Source of the DNA: Rhodanobacter sp. C06
GTDB lineage: Bacteria; Pseudomonadota; Gammaproteobacteria; Xanthomonadales; Rhodanobacteraceae
Length of the DNA stretch: 64,000 nt
Direction: 5' to 3'
Assembly: GCF_002001105.1 (NCBI RefSeq)
Contig: NZ_MUNP01000049.1
Coordinates: 1-64,000 of the forward strand
A program made the position numbers and the translations under genes. The notes below the pieces were generated by a model. The model did not search any database, had not been told where the DNA came from, and was given only the letters and a program-made list of their open reading frames with translations. Shown here piece after piece: positions 1-8,034 of this stretch. The first letter of the stretch is position 1. Each line of letters opens with the position of its first letter.

Positions 1-40
1 CCCTCTCCCCGTCGGGGAGAGGGCCGGGGTGAGGGGCGGG
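1..40. repeat. CCCTCTCC/GGTGAGGGG intergenic repeat, cut by window edge
   Basis: A short hairpin (CCCTCTCCCC, TC spacing, GGGGAGAGGG) is followed by GGTGAGGGG. The same word pair recurs at 7997-8123 and 62706-62863, always outside or at the very end of genes, so it is a dispersed intergenic repeat family. It has no coding potential. Confidence 0.7.
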
Positions 41-57
41 TGCTCGCGATGAACTCT

Positions 58-585
58 GGTTTTTCTTGTTGCTCTTGCAAGCATTAAAGCGGTTTCGTGC
101 CGCTGCCGCGGCCCGAGTTACTTCTCCTTTGCTTGTCCAAAGGAGAAGTAACCAAGAGGAAACGACACCCCGATGGCGCGCCCTCCAGGCATCCTGCCTT
201 GCGGGTGCGCGGGCGGGCTACGGGGTTTTCCGACGGCACCTCCCTGTACCGGCGGAAAACTGGCCCGCATCCCTGCGGGCCATCCTGCGGACTTTCCTTC
301 GCCCACCCGCCGCGCCATAGGGGCCCCGGGTGAAGCAGCGCGCTCCTGCGCGCAGAAGCAAAAGCACTGGTGGGCCGCCCCGTCGAACCGATGGGCATAT
401 CCCGCAATTCGCGGCGATAAACGATATGAACCGCATTTCGCGCGGTATGCACGGCAACCGTGCTTGCCGCTCAAGCGAGATGGGTGCGACAAGCCCTTGC
501 CAGAGCTAAGGAATTCTCTGCTTGACGTGGTTGCAGCGGTCGTGGAGCATCCGGCGCATATGCCCCGATCCGGGGTCTACTAAGC
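58..585. other. Gene-free stretch with strong hairpins before the cassette array
   Basis: No reading frame here looks like a real gene; all six-frame ORFs are arginine/proline/glycine-rich shadows. The region holds a perfect 15-bp stem (117-131 with 138-152, loop of 6) and an 8-bp stem (262-269 with 274-281). From general familiarity, the GTTACTTCTCCTTTG... block resembles a recurrent intergenic sequence of Xanthomonadaceae genomes, but that was not checked. No integron integrase gene is present between the window start and the first cassette. Confidence 0.5.
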
Positions 586-592
586 GTTATAC
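586..592 (+). other. Integron recombination core (GTTATAC), left end of cassette 1
   Basis: GTTATAC deviates slightly from the GTTRRRY core but is the exact reverse complement of GTATAAC at 1271-1277, the R'' box of the attC that closes the same cassette. That pairing is expected when a circular cassette has integrated. The upstream 60 bases do not form a typical attC, so this could be an attI site or a decayed attC. Confidence 0.65.
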
Positions 593-609
593 GTACTGGG
601 GAGTCTTTC

Positions 610-1263
610 GTGACCGAACCACAACAGGCTGTTCTCCCAACCCTGCGCAAGCAGGTGTTTGTCGCCTACTCGTATCGTTTGTATCCGAAAGACGACTACC
701 GGAAGCACTACAAAGAGCTGGAGGAAAAGTACGATGTGACTTTCATTTTTGCAGATGAAAAGATCACCAACATGCACATCATGAAGAAGATCGAGACCTA
801 CATTAGGGGCTCTGACTTCTCCATCTTCGACATATCCGGCTGGAATCCCAACGTAACTCTTGAGCTGGGGTTCGCCATGGCGATTGGCGATCAATGGTTT
901 ATCGCGATTGACCCATCAAAAACTGACGTCAATGAGGTTCCTTCGGACCTTCGCGGGCTAGATAGAATCCAGTACTCGTCCTACACTGAGTTGGCCGGAA
1001 AGCTCGCCGCTCTACTGGAGCAGCGCTATCCAAAGAAGGCACGCGGCACGATCGACAGTTATCTAGAGGAACGGCGCGCAGAGATTCGTGATCTCTTGGC
1101 ACAGAATCCTGGCATGACAGTCGTATCAATGGCTCAGGTACTTCAGATTGAAGTTCCGGTGGCACAGTTGGCACTCCGCCCAATGTATGACTCCGGAGAG
1201 TTGGAGACGACAGGCAATCGCAAAGGCATGAAGTACTACTTGAAAGGCACTGTGCCGCAGTAG
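610..1263 (+). CDS. TIR/nucleoside-deoxyribosyltransferase-like protein with C-terminal winged helix
   Basis: A 217-residue cassette gene of unknown exact function. Residues 14-105 form an alpha/beta fold starting with a TIR-like FVAYSY strand (16-21) and ending in FDISGWNPNVTLELGFA (74-90). A DxSxxNPNVxxELG pattern of this kind occurs in nucleoside deoxyribosyltransferase-like and TIR-like NAD-processing domains, with E85 the likely catalytic acid. Residues about 148-212 look like a winged helix (helices, then GELETTGNRKGMKYY). The GTG start is preceded by GGGGAG at 598-603. The gene is AT-richer than the chromosome and lies exactly between two integron cores, so it was acquired as a cassette. 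An antiphage or stress NADase role is inference; a nucleotide-sensing regulator is an alternative. Confidence 0.75.
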   Translation: MTEPQQAVLPTLRKQVFVAYSYRLYPKDDYRKHYKELEEKYDVTFIFADEKITNMHIMKKIETYIRGSDFSIFDISGWNPNVTLELGFAMAIGDQWFIAIDPSKTDVNEVPSDLRGLDRIQYSSYTELAGKLAALLEQRYPKKARGTIDSYLEERRAEIRDLLAQNPGMTVVSMAQVLQIEVPVAQLALRPMYDSGELETTGNRKGMKYYLKGTVPQ

Positions 1264-1270
1264 CTTGTAC

Positions 1271-1330
1271 GTATAACAATTCGTTCAAGCCGATGCCGCT
1301 TTGCGGCACGGCTTAACTCAGGCGTTAGGT
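1271..1330 (+). other. Integron attC site 1
   Basis: R'' box GTATAAC (1271-1277) and R' box GTTAGGT (1324-1330) flank an imperfect palindrome: TTCAAGCCG against CGGCTTAA, and TGCCGC-TTT-GCGGCA at the tip. Size and layout match short attC sites such as those of Xanthomonas-type chromosomal integrons. The cut G|TT at 1324/1325 would give a first cassette of 587-1324. Confidence 0.9.
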
Positions 1331-1336
1331 GCAACA

Positions 1337-1648
1337 GTGAATCTGAGGGTTTACACAGCTCTACTTGTGACATCTCTTTTTTTGACACAAGCATTCGCTC
1401 AAAAGCGTTCACCCCAAGGGTTGATTACGCATGAAAAGGCTGTGCTTATGGCTCGACACGCAGCAATCGAGCATGGCTATGTTCTAGAAAAATATTCGCT
1501 CCTCCCTTACCCTCCTACCAATGATCTCAGTGAAGACGGGAAAGAGTGGTTCTTTCTTTATGTGTGCAAAAAGCCTGGCGTAGACTGCGGCTTCTCCGTC
1601 ACGGTAAATCGCACAACCGCTGCAGTCGAAGTTCGATCCCTGCCGTAA
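1337..1648 (+). CDS. Small exported protein of integron cassette 2
   Basis: About 103 residues. I do not recognise a family. The GTG at 1337 is chosen because it starts just inside the cassette and gives a clean signal peptide (residues about 1-20, ending AFAQ); a TTG at 1301 in the same frame lies inside the attC and would bury the signal. The mature part has a helix (HEKAVLMARHAAIEHGY) followed by a strand-rich part with two cysteines (VCKKPGVDC), faintly like small periplasmic PepSY/NTF2-type folds. It probably acts in the periplasm. The sequence is AT-richer than the core genome, as expected for a cassette. Confidence 0.65.
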   Translation: MNLRVYTALLVTSLFLTQAFAQKRSPQGLITHEKAVLMARHAAIEHGYVLEKYSLLPYPPTNDLSEDGKEWFFLYVCKKPGVDCGFSVTVNRTTAAVEVRSLP

Positions 1649-1655
1649 CGGCGGC

Positions 1656-1712
1656 ACCTAACCACTCGTTCAAGGCGGGCAGCTATGCCGCCGCTTAACT
1701 CCAGCGTTAGGG
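1656..1712 (+). other. Integron attC site 2
   Basis: R'' ACCTAAC (1656-1662) is the exact complement of the R' GTTAGGT that opens this cassette at 1324-1330. The site closes with GTTAGGG (1706-1712). The inner palindrome reads TTCAAGGCGG...CCGCCGCTTAA. Cassette 2 therefore spans 1325-1706. Confidence 0.9.
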
Positions 1713-1719
1713 CTCTCAG

Positions 1720-2052
1720 ATGGATCTGCTATTTCCGATTGCTGGCCTCGTATTGCTTATTTGCATACCTGTCTACCTGCACGCGGTCGTCAAGCTCAGC
1801 GGCATCGTCCAAGCCGAGCACCCCGAGTGGGTAAATCGTCGCGGGTCGTTGAGCTTTTTCTACACCGGCATGCCTCGCATCGCAGACCCAAGCGTAGGCA
1901 ACGCCGTTTTGGGCGTTGCATTTAGCTCTCGTTGGCGTACGCTCAGTTCTCCTTCTGCGTCCACGTACGTCAGCCGTATTCGCATCTTATTGCCTTTGCT
2001 TCTAGCCGTTTTCGGGCTTGTGCTTGTTGTCGCAGCAACGCACAAGCCCTAA
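1720..2052 (+). CDS. UspB-like two-helix membrane protein, cassette 3
   Basis: A 110-residue protein with one hydrophobic helix at residues about 3-24 and another at about 87-106, enclosing a polar loop with EHPEW, SFFYTG and a basic RWRTL segment. Length and topology resemble universal stress protein B (UspB) and related inner-membrane proteins, but the match is by topology only. The ATG is 7 bases after the attC cut, with little room for a ribosome site. The stop TAA forms part of the next R'' box (CCCTAAC, 2047-2053), typical of tightly packed cassettes. Confidence 0.65.
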   Translation: MDLLFPIAGLVLLICIPVYLHAVVKLSGIVQAEHPEWVNRRGSLSFFYTGMPRIADPSVGNAVLGVAFSSRWRTLSSPSASTYVSRIRILLPLLLAVFGLVLVVAATHKP

Positions 2053-2058
2053 CCACTC
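2047..2058 (+). other. Truncated attC at the end of the cassette array
   Basis: CCCTAAC (2047-2053) is the complement of GTTAGGG that opens cassette 3, and the following CACTC matches the start of attC 2. The similarity stops at about 2058: no TTCAAG, no palindrome and no closing GTTRRRY follow. The array has been cut here by a deletion or rearrangement next to the mrcB region. Confidence 0.75.
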
Positions 2059-2393
2059 CGTAGGAGACTTTCCCGTCAAGCAGGGCGAGTGAAGCTTTTG
2101 CCCTGGGCGTTCGGGCTGCTGCCGGTGGTGCGTTTCGGGTAGTGCGTGCTGCGTGTTGCGCGTCAGTGCTCGGTGGCTGTAACGAAAGTCAGACGGCACT
2201 CCGTAGACGGTCTTGTTGCACCGATGGTGCTGGTGCGGACCAAGGTGTAATCCGCGCCCGGTGACCTCTCTCATTCATCGGTGTCGTCGGTGGCCGGCGC
2301 CCTCCGCCGCCCCCGAAAGCGCCGATTTCGTTCAGATGCGCGCCGGGTAGCAGGCCCTATCATCGGCGCCTGTATGTTCAGGATTCCCCCGCC
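2059..2393. other. Intergenic region upstream of mrcB
   Basis: A 335-base stretch with no convincing gene. Composition shifts from moderate GC to the GC-rich core around 2280. It must contain the mrcB promoter, but I see no clear -35/-10 pair or long hairpin. Confidence 0.5.
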
Positions 2394-4751
2394 TTGCTGA
2401 CCCGAACCCGCTCGTTCCTGCGCGCCGCGTGGCCGTGGCTGCGCATCCCGTTCTGGATCGCGCTGGGCCTGCTGGTCGGCTTCGTGCTGCCGTACACACT
2501 GGTGCTGAACAAGCGCGTGCAGGAGCGCTTCAACGACCTGGTGTTCGCGGTGCCCACCCGCGTGTTCGCGCGGCCGCTGCCGCTGGCCGCGGGCGAGCCG
2601 ATGACGTCGGCGGCGCTGCAGCTGGAGCTGACCTTCGCCGGCTACAGCGACGACGGCCACGGCCAGGTGCCGGGCAGTTGGGCGAAGCAGGGCGCGCGCT
2701 ACACGATCTCCTCGCGCGGCTACGCGGGGCCGGAAGGCGGCGAGCTGCCCAAGCGCATCGAGGTGCGCCTGGGCAACGGCACGATCGCGTCGGTGCGCGA
2801 CCTCGCCACCGGCAAGCCGGTCGAGCTGGCCCATCTCGATCCCGCGCGCATCGCCACCGTGTACGGCGCCCAGCAGGTCGACCGGCGCATCGTGCGCCTG
2901 GCCGACCTGCCGCCGCTGCTGGTCAGCGGCCTGCAGGCGGTGGAAGACCGCTCGTTCAAGCACAACATCGGCATCGACTTCGGCGGGATCCTGCGCGCTG
3001 CGTTCGCGAACCTGCGCGCCGGGCGCACCGTGCAGGGCGCTTCCACGCTGACCCAGCAGCTGGTGCGCAACCTCTACCTCAGCCGCCAGCAGACCTTCAC
3101 GCGCAAGATCAACGAGGCGCTGATGTCGCTGCTGCTGGAGCTGCACTACAGCAAGGACCGCATCCTGGAGGCCTACGTCAACGAGGTCTTCCTCGGCCAG
3201 CAGGGCGGCCAGGCAGTGCACGGTTTCGCGGCTGCCGCGGAGTTCTACTACGGCCGTCCGCTGCGCGACCTGCGCCCGCAGGAGATCGCGATGCTGGTGG
3301 GCCTGGTGAAGGGGCCGAGCTACTACGACCCGCGCCGCTCGCCGGAGCGCGCGCTGGCGCGGCGCAACCTGGTGCTGCAGGAGTTCGTCGACACCGGCCT
3401 GCTCTCGGCCGCGCAAGCCAAGGAAGCGCAGGCCGCGCCGCTGGACGTGATCAAGAACGGCCAGCTGCCGCATGACCGTTTCCCCGCCTTCATGCAACTG
3501 GTGCGTCAGCAGATCACCAGCGATTTCGACGAGGACACGCTGCGCGCGGGCAACCTGTCGATCTTCACCACGCTGGACCCGGCCGCGCAGCTCTACACTG
3601 AGCAGGCCATCGACACCACGATGAAGGAACTGGGCAAGCGCGCCGACCCGTTGCAGGCGGCCGGCGTGGTCACCGATGCGCATGACGGCAGCGTGCTGGC
3701 GGTGGTGGGCAGCAAGATCCCCGGCGACCAGGGCTTCAACCGCGCGCTGGATTCGCAGCGGCCGATCGGCTCCACCATCAAGCCCTTCGTCTACCTGGTG
3801 GCGCTGACCGATCCCGCGCGCTGGAACCTCGCCACCGCGCTGGACGACAGTCCGATCAGCATGCGCATGCAGAACGGCACGCTGTGGGAGCCGCACAACG
3901 ACGACAACCAGAGCCACGGCATGGTGCCGATGGTGGACGCGCTGGCGAAGTCGTGGAACCTCGCCAGCATCCGCCTCGGTCTCGCGGTGGGGCTGCCGCG
4001 CATCCGCGCGTTCCTGCAGTCCTTCGGCCTGACCGATGTCAACTCCGGTCCCTCGCTGCTGATCGGCGCGCTCGACCTCTCGCCGCTGCAGGTGGCGCAG
4101 CTGTACGAGTACATCGCCTCCGACGGCCATGCGCTGCCGCTGCTCGCCGTGCGCGGCGTGGTGGACGGCAACGGCCGGACCATCAAGCGCTACGAGGTGC
4201 AGAGCGGCAAGGGCGAATACCAGGAGGCGGTGCGCCTGGTGACCTGGGCGATGCAGCAGGTCACCACCTACGGCACCGCGAGCTCGCTCGGCAATTCCAG
4301 CCTGGCTTCGCTGCATGTGGCGGGCAAGACCGGCACCAGCAACGACTTGCGCGACAGCTGGTTCGCCGGCTTCACCGGCGAGCACCTCGGCGTGTTCTGG
4401 ATGGGCCGCGACGACAACAAGCCCGCCCACCTGTTCGGCGCCACCGGCGCGCTGCGCGTGTGGCGCAACCTGTTCGCCAAGTTGCCGACCCGGCCGCTGT
4501 CCGCCGCACCGGGCGACGGGCTGCAGATGGCGTGGGTCAACCCCGCCGACGGCAAGCCCACCGAGCAACAGTGTTCCGGCGCGAAGCAGGTGCCGGTGGT
4601 GACCGGCTCGCTGTCCGGCGACGTCGAAGGCTGCGGTTTCTGGCAAAGCCTGTTCGGCGGCGGCAGCCCGGCGGCCCCGTCGTCGAGCAGCGCCCCGGTC
4701 AATCCCGGCACGGCCCCGGTGGCCATCCCCTCCCTGTCCAGCGGAAACTGA
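2394..4751 (+). CDS. mrcB: Penicillin-binding protein 1B, bifunctional transglycosylase/transpeptidase
   Basis: A 785-residue class A PBP that polymerises lipid II and cross-links peptidoglycan at the inner membrane. In order: a cytosolic tail and one TM helix (about 15-37); a UB2H-type regulatory region (about 55-150); the GT51 transglycosylase with EDRSF (catalytic E184) and STLTQQLVRNLYL; then the transpeptidase with SxxK (S460-T-I-K463), SWN and KTGTS (K645). The UB2H region points to PBP1b rather than PBP1a. The start is TTG with a weak ribosome site; no in-frame ATG or GTG is seen just upstream. It is followed two bases later by a TPR lipoprotein gene that may be its partner. Confidence 0.93.
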   Translation: MLTRTRSFLRAAWPWLRIPFWIALGLLVGFVLPYTLVLNKRVQERFNDLVFAVPTRVFARPLPLAAGEPMTSAALQLELTFAGYSDDGHGQVPGSWAKQGARYTISSRGYAGPEGGELPKRIEVRLGNGTIASVRDLATGKPVELAHLDPARIATVYGAQQVDRRIVRLADLPPLLVSGLQAVEDRSFKHNIGIDFGGILRAAFANLRAGRTVQGASTLTQQLVRNLYLSRQQTFTRKINEALMSLLLELHYSKDRILEAYVNEVFLGQQGGQAVHGFAAAAEFYYGRPLRDLRPQEIAMLVGLVKGPSYYDPRRSPERALARRNLVLQEFVDTGLLSAAQAKEAQAAPLDVIKNGQLPHDRFPAFMQLVRQQITSDFDEDTLRAGNLSIFTTLDPAAQLYTEQAIDTTMKELGKRADPLQAAGVVTDAHDGSVLAVVGSKIPGDQGFNRALDSQRPIGSTIKPFVYLVALTDPARWNLATALDDSPISMRMQNGTLWEPHNDDNQSHGMVPMVDALAKSWNLASIRLGLAVGLPRIRAFLQSFGLTDVNSGPSLLIGALDLSPLQVAQLYEYIASDGHALPLLAVRGVVDGNGRTIKRYEVQSGKGEYQEAVRLVTWAMQQVTTYGTASSLGNSSLASLHVAGKTGTSNDLRDSWFAGFTGEHLGVFWMGRDDNKPAHLFGATGALRVWRNLFAKLPTRPLSAAPGDGLQMAWVNPADGKPTEQQCSGAKQVPVVTGSLSGDVEGCGFWQSLFGGGSPAAPSSSSAPVNPGTAPVAIPSLSSGN

Positions 4752-4753
4752 GC

Positions 4754-5284
4754 ATGTTCCTCGTACGTCGACCCTTGCGCGCATGGCCGCTGCCCCTGGC
4801 GGCGGTCCTGCTGGCGGCCTGCACCACGCCGGCGCCGATCGAGTCGCCGAAGCACCCCGCGCTGGCGCCCACCGCCATGGTCGCGGCGATCCGCGCCGCC
4901 GGCGAGCGCGAACAGTCCGTGATCGCGGTGCAGCCGTTGGCCGACCCCGGCATCAGCGCCTGGAAGCAGGCCGCCCAGGCCGACAGCGACGCCGGCCATT
5001 ACGACGCGGCCGCGGCCAAGCTCGACCAGGCGCTCAAGCACAGCCCGGATTCGCCAGAGCTGCTGCAGGATCGCGCCGAGGTGGCGGTGTACCAGCGCGA
5101 CTACGCGCTGGCGCAGAAACTGGCCCAGCAGTCGTGGACGCTGGGCCCCAAGCTTGGCCCGCTGTGCGCACGCAACTGGGAAACCATCGCCCAGTTGCGC
5201 CAGCAAGCCGGCGACGAGGCCGGCGCCGCCACCGCGCAGAAGTGGCTGGCGAAGTGCCACGTACAGGGCGTCAACCGCTACTGA
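4754..5284 (+). CDS. TPR-repeat lipoprotein next to PBP1B
   Basis: A 176-residue protein with a lipoprotein signal: basic MFLVRRPLRAW, hydrophobic stretch, lipobox LLAAC, so it is probably anchored in an outer- or inner-membrane leaflet facing the periplasm. Residues about 70-165 hold two or three tetratricopeptide-like helix pairs (WKQAAQADSDAGHYDAAAAK, LDQALKHSPDSPELLQD and onward). The ATG lies two bases after the mrcB stop, so the genes are almost certainly cotranscribed. By context it could be a PBP1b activator in the role LpoB or CpoB plays in enterobacteria; that is inference, since there is no LpoB-type domain. Confidence 0.85.
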   Translation: MFLVRRPLRAWPLPLAAVLLAACTTPAPIESPKHPALAPTAMVAAIRAAGEREQSVIAVQPLADPGISAWKQAAQADSDAGHYDAAAAKLDQALKHSPDSPELLQDRAEVAVYQRDYALAQKLAQQSWTLGPKLGPLCARNWETIAQLRQQAGDEAGAATAQKWLAKCHVQGVNRY

Positions 5285-6051
5285 GCCGGCCCCGTGTCGT
5301 GTCCATTCCATACGCGGCCGGCGCCGCTCCGCGCCTTCGGCGTGAGCGTCCCGGCGGGACGATGGCCGCCGTTTCAATTTTCCACCCCTCGAACGTCTGA
5401 CTAGTCGAGACGGGTCGGAACGCCCGTCGCGGCTGGCGATCGCCCGGGCATGCCGGGGTCGCCGCCGCGGCCTGTGGCGTTCCATGGCGGCGCAGGCGTG
5501 CCCGGGCACGCCGCCGGCCCGGCGGCTTGGAGTGGTATGCATGCCTTGCACGTCAAGCATGCAGGTCGGCGTCGGGAGGGCGCTCTCCAGTAACCCGGCG
5601 GCGCCCCCGCGCCGCCGGGTTGCCGGAGGACTTTCGCCGCGTCCGGATGCGGGCCGCCATCGCACGGCTGGCACGCAACCGGTTTGTCGCGCGTAGCGGC
5701 TCAGAACTGCGCCGCGATCCGCCACTCGCTGCGCAACACGGCGGCATAGCGGCCGCCGTCGTCGAAGCGGCCACCAGTGGCGTCCTGCACCGCCTGGATG
5801 CGCGCCATCCGCGCGGTGAGGCCGGGGCGTCGCGCCGCTACGCCGACCACCTGCCAGCATCCCGGCGCGGTTTCCTGCAGACGACGAAACCGGGGCGTTC
5901 CTGCGGCATGACGGGTTTCGCCGGGAACATGGGGCTCCTGCATGCATCGCGTGGGACGCCACGGTTGCGACAGCCGGCGCGCGCAGACAAGCGGGCTTGC
6001 CTGAGCACGTCGTACATTTGCAGGCGCCGCTGCTGCGGCGATACTGGCGCG
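5285..6051. other. 767-base intergenic region with a perfect 12-bp hairpin
   Basis: No intact gene is supported. A perfect 12-bp stem (5592-5603 with 5610-5621, loop CCCCCG) is followed by GCCGGAGGA rather than a T run, so it is not a classic terminator. A GCCCGGGCATGCC-type repeat near 5442 has an inverted partner near 5491. The open frame running into dinG from 5527 lacks helicase homology before 6052. A possible barrel-protein remnant on the minus strand is listed separately. Confidence 0.55.
5701..5830 (-). pseudogene. Possible C-terminal remnant of an outer-membrane beta-barrel gene
   Basis: On the minus strand the last ~40 codons before the TGA at 5701-5703 read like the final strands of a porin: an LTARMARI segment, then GGRFDDGG, then AVLRSEWRIAAQF ending in phenylalanine with alternating hydrophobic residues (F, A, I, W), the usual barrel-assembly signature. 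Upstream in the same frame the similarity disappears and no start or signal peptide is found. It may be a decayed gene end or a chance frame in GC-rich DNA. Confidence 0.25.
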
Positions 6052-8034
6052 ATGATGGATCACGACGATACCGATGCCGCCGCGCTGCTGGGCGCCGATG
6101 GCCCGTTTGCGCGCGAGCTGCCGAATTTCGCGCCGCGCGCCGCGCAACAGGCGATGGCGACGGCGGTGGCGCAGGCCATCGCGGATCGCGACACCTTGAT
6201 CGCCGAGGCCGGCACCGGCACCGGCAAGACCTACGCCTACCTCGTGCCCGCACTGTTGTCCGGTGAACGCGTGATCGTCTCCACCGGCACCAAGGCGCTG
6301 CAGGACCAGCTCTACTTCCGCGACCTGCCGAAAGTGCGCTCGGTGCTGGATGCGCGCGGCAAGACCGCGCTGCTGAAGGGGCGCGCGAACTATCTGTGCC
6401 TGTACCGCCTCGACCAGACCGTGCGCGAGGGCGCGAGCTTCGATCGGGCACAGGCCGCGCAGCTGGCGACGATACGCGCCTGGTCGGCGCGCACGCGCCG
6501 CGGCGACCGCATGGAGCTGGCCGAGGTGCCGGAGGAATCACCGCTGTGGCCGCGCGTCACCTCCACGCCGGAGAACTGCCTTGGCGTGGAGTGCCCGTTC
6601 TACGACGACTGCCACGTGGTGAAGGCGCGCCGCGAGGCGCAGGAGGCGCAACTGGTGGTGGTGAACCATCACCTGCTGTTCGCCGACCTCGCGCTGAAGC
6701 AGGAGGGCTTCGGCGAGATCCTGCCCGGCGCGGCGGCCTTCATCCTCGACGAGGCGCACCAGGTGCCCGAGCTGGCCGGGCAATTCTTCTCGCAAAGCGT
6801 CAGCGCGCGCCAGCTCAGCGAGCTGGCGCAGGACGCCTTGCGCGAATGCAGCGGCGTCACCGGCGCGATCGGCCTGCTGCTGGAGCCGGTGGATGCGTTG
6901 CAGGATGCGTTGAAGCGCCTGCGGCTCGCGATGGATCCGTTGCCGCCGCGCGGCGCGTTCGGGGCGCTCGAAGCGGTGGCGGCCGTGCGCGAAGGCCTGC
7001 ACGAAGTCGGCGAGCTGCTGGCCACGCTGGCCGACCTGCTCGGCTCGCAGGCCGAGCGCTCGCGCGGGCTGGCGAATGCGCACGAGCGCGCCGCGCTGCT
7101 GGCCGAGCGGCTGCAGCGCATCGTCGAACAGGCATCCGAACGCGACGTGCGCTGGTACGAGCTGTTTCCGCGCGGCTTCGCGTTGTACGCCACGCCGCTG
7201 GACCTCGCTGCGCCGCTGCGCGCGATGCGCGAACGCAGCGCGGCCGCCTGGGTGTTCACCTCGGCCACGCTGTCGGTGGCCGGGCAGTTCGAGCATTTCG
7301 CACGCCAGCTGGGCCTGGACGAGCCGCAGGCGCTGCTGCTGGAAAGCCCGTTCGATTACACGCGGCAGGCGCTGTGCTACTTGCCGGAAGGCCTGCCCGA
7401 TCCGGCTGCACGCGACCACACCGAACGCGTGCTCGACGCGGTGCTGCCGGTGCTGGAGGCATCGAACGGCCGCGCCTTCCTGTTGTTCACCTCGCACCGC
7501 GCGCTGCGCCGCGCCGCCGAACTGCTGGCCGCGCGCGTGCCCTGGCCGCTGTTCGTGCAAGGTACGGCGCCGCGCCACCAGCTGCTGGAGGAATTCCGTC
7601 ATTCCGGCCACGGCGTGCTGCTGGGCGCGGCCAGTTTCTGGGAGGGCGTGGACGTGGTGGGCGATGCGCTCAGCGTGGTGGTGATCGACAAGCTGCCGTT
7701 CGCCGCGCCCGACGATCCGGTGCTGGTGGCGCGGCTGGAGGCGCTGGAGCGGCAAGGCATCAACCCCTTCATGGGCTGGCAGGTGCCGGCCGCGGCGATC
7801 GCGCTGAAGCAGGGCGCCGGCCGGCTGATCCGCAGCGTCACCGACCGCGGCGTGCTGGTGCTGTGCGACCCGCGCCTCACCGGCAAGAATTACGGCAAAC
7901 TGTTCCTTGCCAGCCTGCCGGCTATGCCGCGCACGCGCGCACTGGCCGACGTGCAGGCATTCTTCGGGAATGCCCTCCCGCGTGCCGCGCTTGATCCCCT
8001 CTCCCCCATCGCCTGCGATGGGGGAGAGGGTTAG
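6052..8034 (+). CDS. DinG/YoaA-family ATP-dependent DNA helicase
   Basis: A 660-residue XPD-like superfamily 2 helicase. Walker A is EAGTGTGKT with K59; cysteines in NYLCLYRL and in NCLGVECPFYDDCHVV fit the 4Fe-4S cluster of DinG/YoaA; the Walker B box is ILDEAHQV; motif VI is QGAGRLIRS. The length and lack of an exonuclease domain suit YoaA, a helicase linked to replication-fork repair. ATG 6052 is chosen because the frame upstream is arginine-rich and unrelated. The last codons and the TAG stop (8032-8034) fall in a dispersed hairpin repeat, so the C-terminal tail after about PRAALD is repeat-derived. The start overlaps no neighbour. Confidence 0.9.
   Translation: MMDHDDTDAAALLGADGPFARELPNFAPRAAQQAMATAVAQAIADRDTLIAEAGTGTGKTYAYLVPALLSGERVIVSTGTKALQDQLYFRDLPKVRSVLDARGKTALLKGRANYLCLYRLDQTVREGASFDRAQAAQLATIRAWSARTRRGDRMELAEVPEESPLWPRVTSTPENCLGVECPFYDDCHVVKARREAQEAQLVVVNHHLLFADLALKQEGFGEILPGAAAFILDEAHQVPELAGQFFSQSVSARQLSELAQDALRECSGVTGAIGLLLEPVDALQDALKRLRLAMDPLPPRGAFGALEAVAAVREGLHEVGELLATLADLLGSQAERSRGLANAHERAALLAERLQRIVEQASERDVRWYELFPRGFALYATPLDLAAPLRAMRERSAAAWVFTSATLSVAGQFEHFARQLGLDEPQALLLESPFDYTRQALCYLPEGLPDPAARDHTERVLDAVLPVLEASNGRAFLLFTSHRALRRAAELLAARVPWPLFVQGTAPRHQLLEEFRHSGHGVLLGAASFWEGVDVVGDALSVVVIDKLPFAAPDDPVLVARLEALERQGINPFMGWQVPAAAIALKQGAGRLIRSVTDRGVLVLCDPRLTGKNYGKLFLASLPAMPRTRALADVQAFFGNALPRAALDPLSPIACDGGEG

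Noticed and set aside
2271-4784. 837-codon open frame on the minus strand
   Set aside because: It is the exact antisense of mrcB, rich in R, H, Q and A without any domain pattern; a shadow produced by GC-rich third positions.
5527-6051. N-terminal extension of the helicase frame
   Set aside because: The residues before 6052 have no helicase similarity, and the normal DinG/YoaA N-terminus begins at 6052.
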